This document shows positions 63,063 through 64,000 of a stretch of DNA of 64,000 nucleotides, piece by piece (position 1 is the stretch's first letter; each line of letters starts with the position of its first letter). This stretch comes from Capronia americana (lineage: Eukaryota > Ascomycota > Eurotiomycetes > Chaetothyriales > Herpotrichiellaceae): the NCBI GenBank assembly GCA_016110215.1, contig JADWQD010000014.1:1-64000 (forward strand). The letters are read 5' to 3'. The notes under the pieces were generated by a model. The model searched no databases and was not told the DNA's origin. It saw only the letters and a program-made list of their open reading frames with translations. The position numbers were made by a program, and so were the translations under genes.

Positions 63063-64000
63063 CTATGCCCAGGCCCCTACCGCACTCATCAGCAGCCCCC
63101 CAAGGGTTACTGCTAAACAAGCCTCAATTCTCCGTCTGCCTTTCAAACTTTCATAACTCTTCTCGCTGAGAAAATCTTCAGCAATGAGCTGCACCAGTCC
63201 CGCAAAAAGCAACAGCCCGCTGCTGATTGCATTTGTAATGCCCACCATTAACAACCCAACCTTGCTTGCCGGATCGTAGAGCGAGTGCAGGAAAATCCCC
63301 AATGCCTGACCCACCGGCGTGGTGATGCCGTAGGCCAGGGACATCAGCCATGGTTTGGGCGAGCCTGCGTCGAAAAGCACGGGGATCAGCGCCGCTATGC
63401 GCGAGCCCAGTGCGAAGCCCTCAAAGGTTTGATGAAAGCAGATTGCAATGAGCAAGACGACAAATTGCGTCCCCTGCGCAACGGAAACGGCCATACCGAT
63501 GAAGATACTGTGGAAGAGAATCCCGGCCTCTAGGAGAAGGCATTGGAGAAAGAGGCGCTGTGGGTTCTGCTCATCACGACCGTGAGGGTGGTGGTGGATG
63601 TCATTTTCGTGCTGGGAGATCTTGCGTCTGTGTGGATTGCTCAGCGTTGCAGATTCGTCCGCCACAGGATCGAGATCGTCCAGGTCCAGGTCCAGGTCCG
63701 AATCGCTGTCTGTAGAATTGCGAGGTTTCGGGGACGCGTCAGTGTATGGCACTGTCGGGGCCTGCAGGTTGTTCAGCGGAACGTGCCCGTTCGCACGACT
63801 TGAGGATCCTGCTCGATTGTGCGATGCCTCTGGTATCCGTTCCCACTCAGTGGAATGGCTGTGGGTGGCGCCTTGACTCGCGAACCACATCTCAATCCCA
63901 ACCACCATGAAAACCGCTAGCATTGCGATCAACCCCGGCATTTGAGGATACGTCCGTGTCCAGAAGTCGGGTAGACATGGGTCGGTCATGGATATGAACG
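63063..64000 (-). CDS. ZIP-family zinc/iron transporter (partial at window edge)
   Basis: The frame is open to the right edge and runs to a stop at 63063. The residues just before the first visible Met ('FIS') and 'LTDPCLPDFW'-like 'MTDPCLPDFW' match an internal part of fungal Zrt1/2-type ZIPs, so the true N-terminus and first membrane spans lie outside the window. Seen here are 'MPGLIAMLAVFMVVGIEMW', a cytosolic variable loop with 'ENDIHHHPHG', 'EAGILFHSIFIGMAV' (TM4, metal-site His), 'ICFHQTFEGFALGSRI' (TM5, H-x3-E) and 'SGLLLFAGLVQLIAEDFL'. It takes up zinc or iron at the plasma membrane. About 310 residues are inside the window. Confidence 0.92.
   Translation of the reverse strand, partial: FISMTDPCLPDFWTRTYPQMPGLIAMLAVFMVVGIEMWFASQGATHSHSTEWERIPEASHNRAGSSSRANGHVPLNNLQAPTVPYTDASPKPRNSTDSDSDLDLDLDDLDPVADESATLSNPHRRKISQHENDIHHHPHGRDEQNPQRLFLQCLLLEAGILFHSIFIGMAVSVAQGTQFVVLLIAICFHQTFEGFALGSRIAALIPVLFDAGSPKPWLMSLAYGITTPVGQALGIFLHSLYDPASKVGLLMVGITNAISSGLLLFAGLVQLIAEDFLSEKSYESLKGRRRIEACLAVTLGGLLMSAVGAWA

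Overview
The window is nuclear DNA of a filamentous ascomycete (Pezizomycotina). Coding regions are broken by short introns of about 41-90 bp with GTRNGT donors and YAG acceptors. Genes lie on both strands without operons. The content is typical of such fungi: Zn2Cys6 regulators, an aryl-alcohol-type aldo-keto reductase, Sla1, Yos9, RanGAP/Rna1, Emc3, Ars2 and a Borealin/Nbl1 protein. A Eurotiomycete or Dothideomycete is likely, but I cannot fix the genus. All exon boundaries below were derived by hand from splice signals, reading phase and family resemblance; the summed exon lengths of every spliced gene given with exons are divisible by three.

Left arm, 0-9.7 kb. A short LITAF-domain gene (522-977) converges on a Zn2Cys6 regulator (3280-1097). 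An aldo-keto reductase (4841-3523) follows. From 4.9 to 9.7 kb the DNA is gene-poor and holds relics: a frameshifted and truncated transcription-factor fragment, a piece of an isocitrate-lyase/PEP-mutase-type enzyme, and a coding-like stretch I cannot name.

9.76-20.2 kb is the most interesting part. It looks like a compact catabolic cluster: a dihydropyrimidinase/hydantoinase with all metal ligands, a fumarylacetoacetase-like hydrolase whose metal ligands are kept but whose substrate pocket appears changed, a Zn2Cys6 regulator, an NCS1 nucleobase/ureide permease, and a phytanoyl-CoA-dioxygenase-family Fe(II)/2-oxoglutarate enzyme. Permease and dioxygenase diverge from a 398-bp promoter carrying five HGATAR (GATA-factor) motifs and spaced CGG triplets, which suggests nitrogen control plus a local regulator. 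I infer uptake and ring opening of a cyclic amide or ureide used as a nitrogen source; the substrate is unknown.

21-46 kb is mostly housekeeping: a fungal membrane protein, a short-chain dehydrogenase, Sla1 (endocytosis), Yos9/OS-9 (ER-associated degradation), RanGAP (nuclear transport), Emc3 (membrane protein insertion), a cysteine-rich protein, a complex I assembly factor (NDUFAF2/B17.2-like), a calponin-homology actin-binding protein, a conserved protein of unknown function, an 86-residue protein and a flavin monooxygenase.

46-64 kb holds a MATE-like transporter, a Borealin/Nbl1 chromosomal-passenger protein, the Ars2/Serrate RNA-processing factor, a kelch-repeat membrane protein, an SDR relic, an unidentified coding stretch, a TspO/MBR protein and a ZIP zinc transporter cut by the right edge. 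No rRNA, recognisable tRNA, CRISPR array or intact transposon was seen. Two short tandem repeats (11 bp x4 and 25 bp x4) are present.
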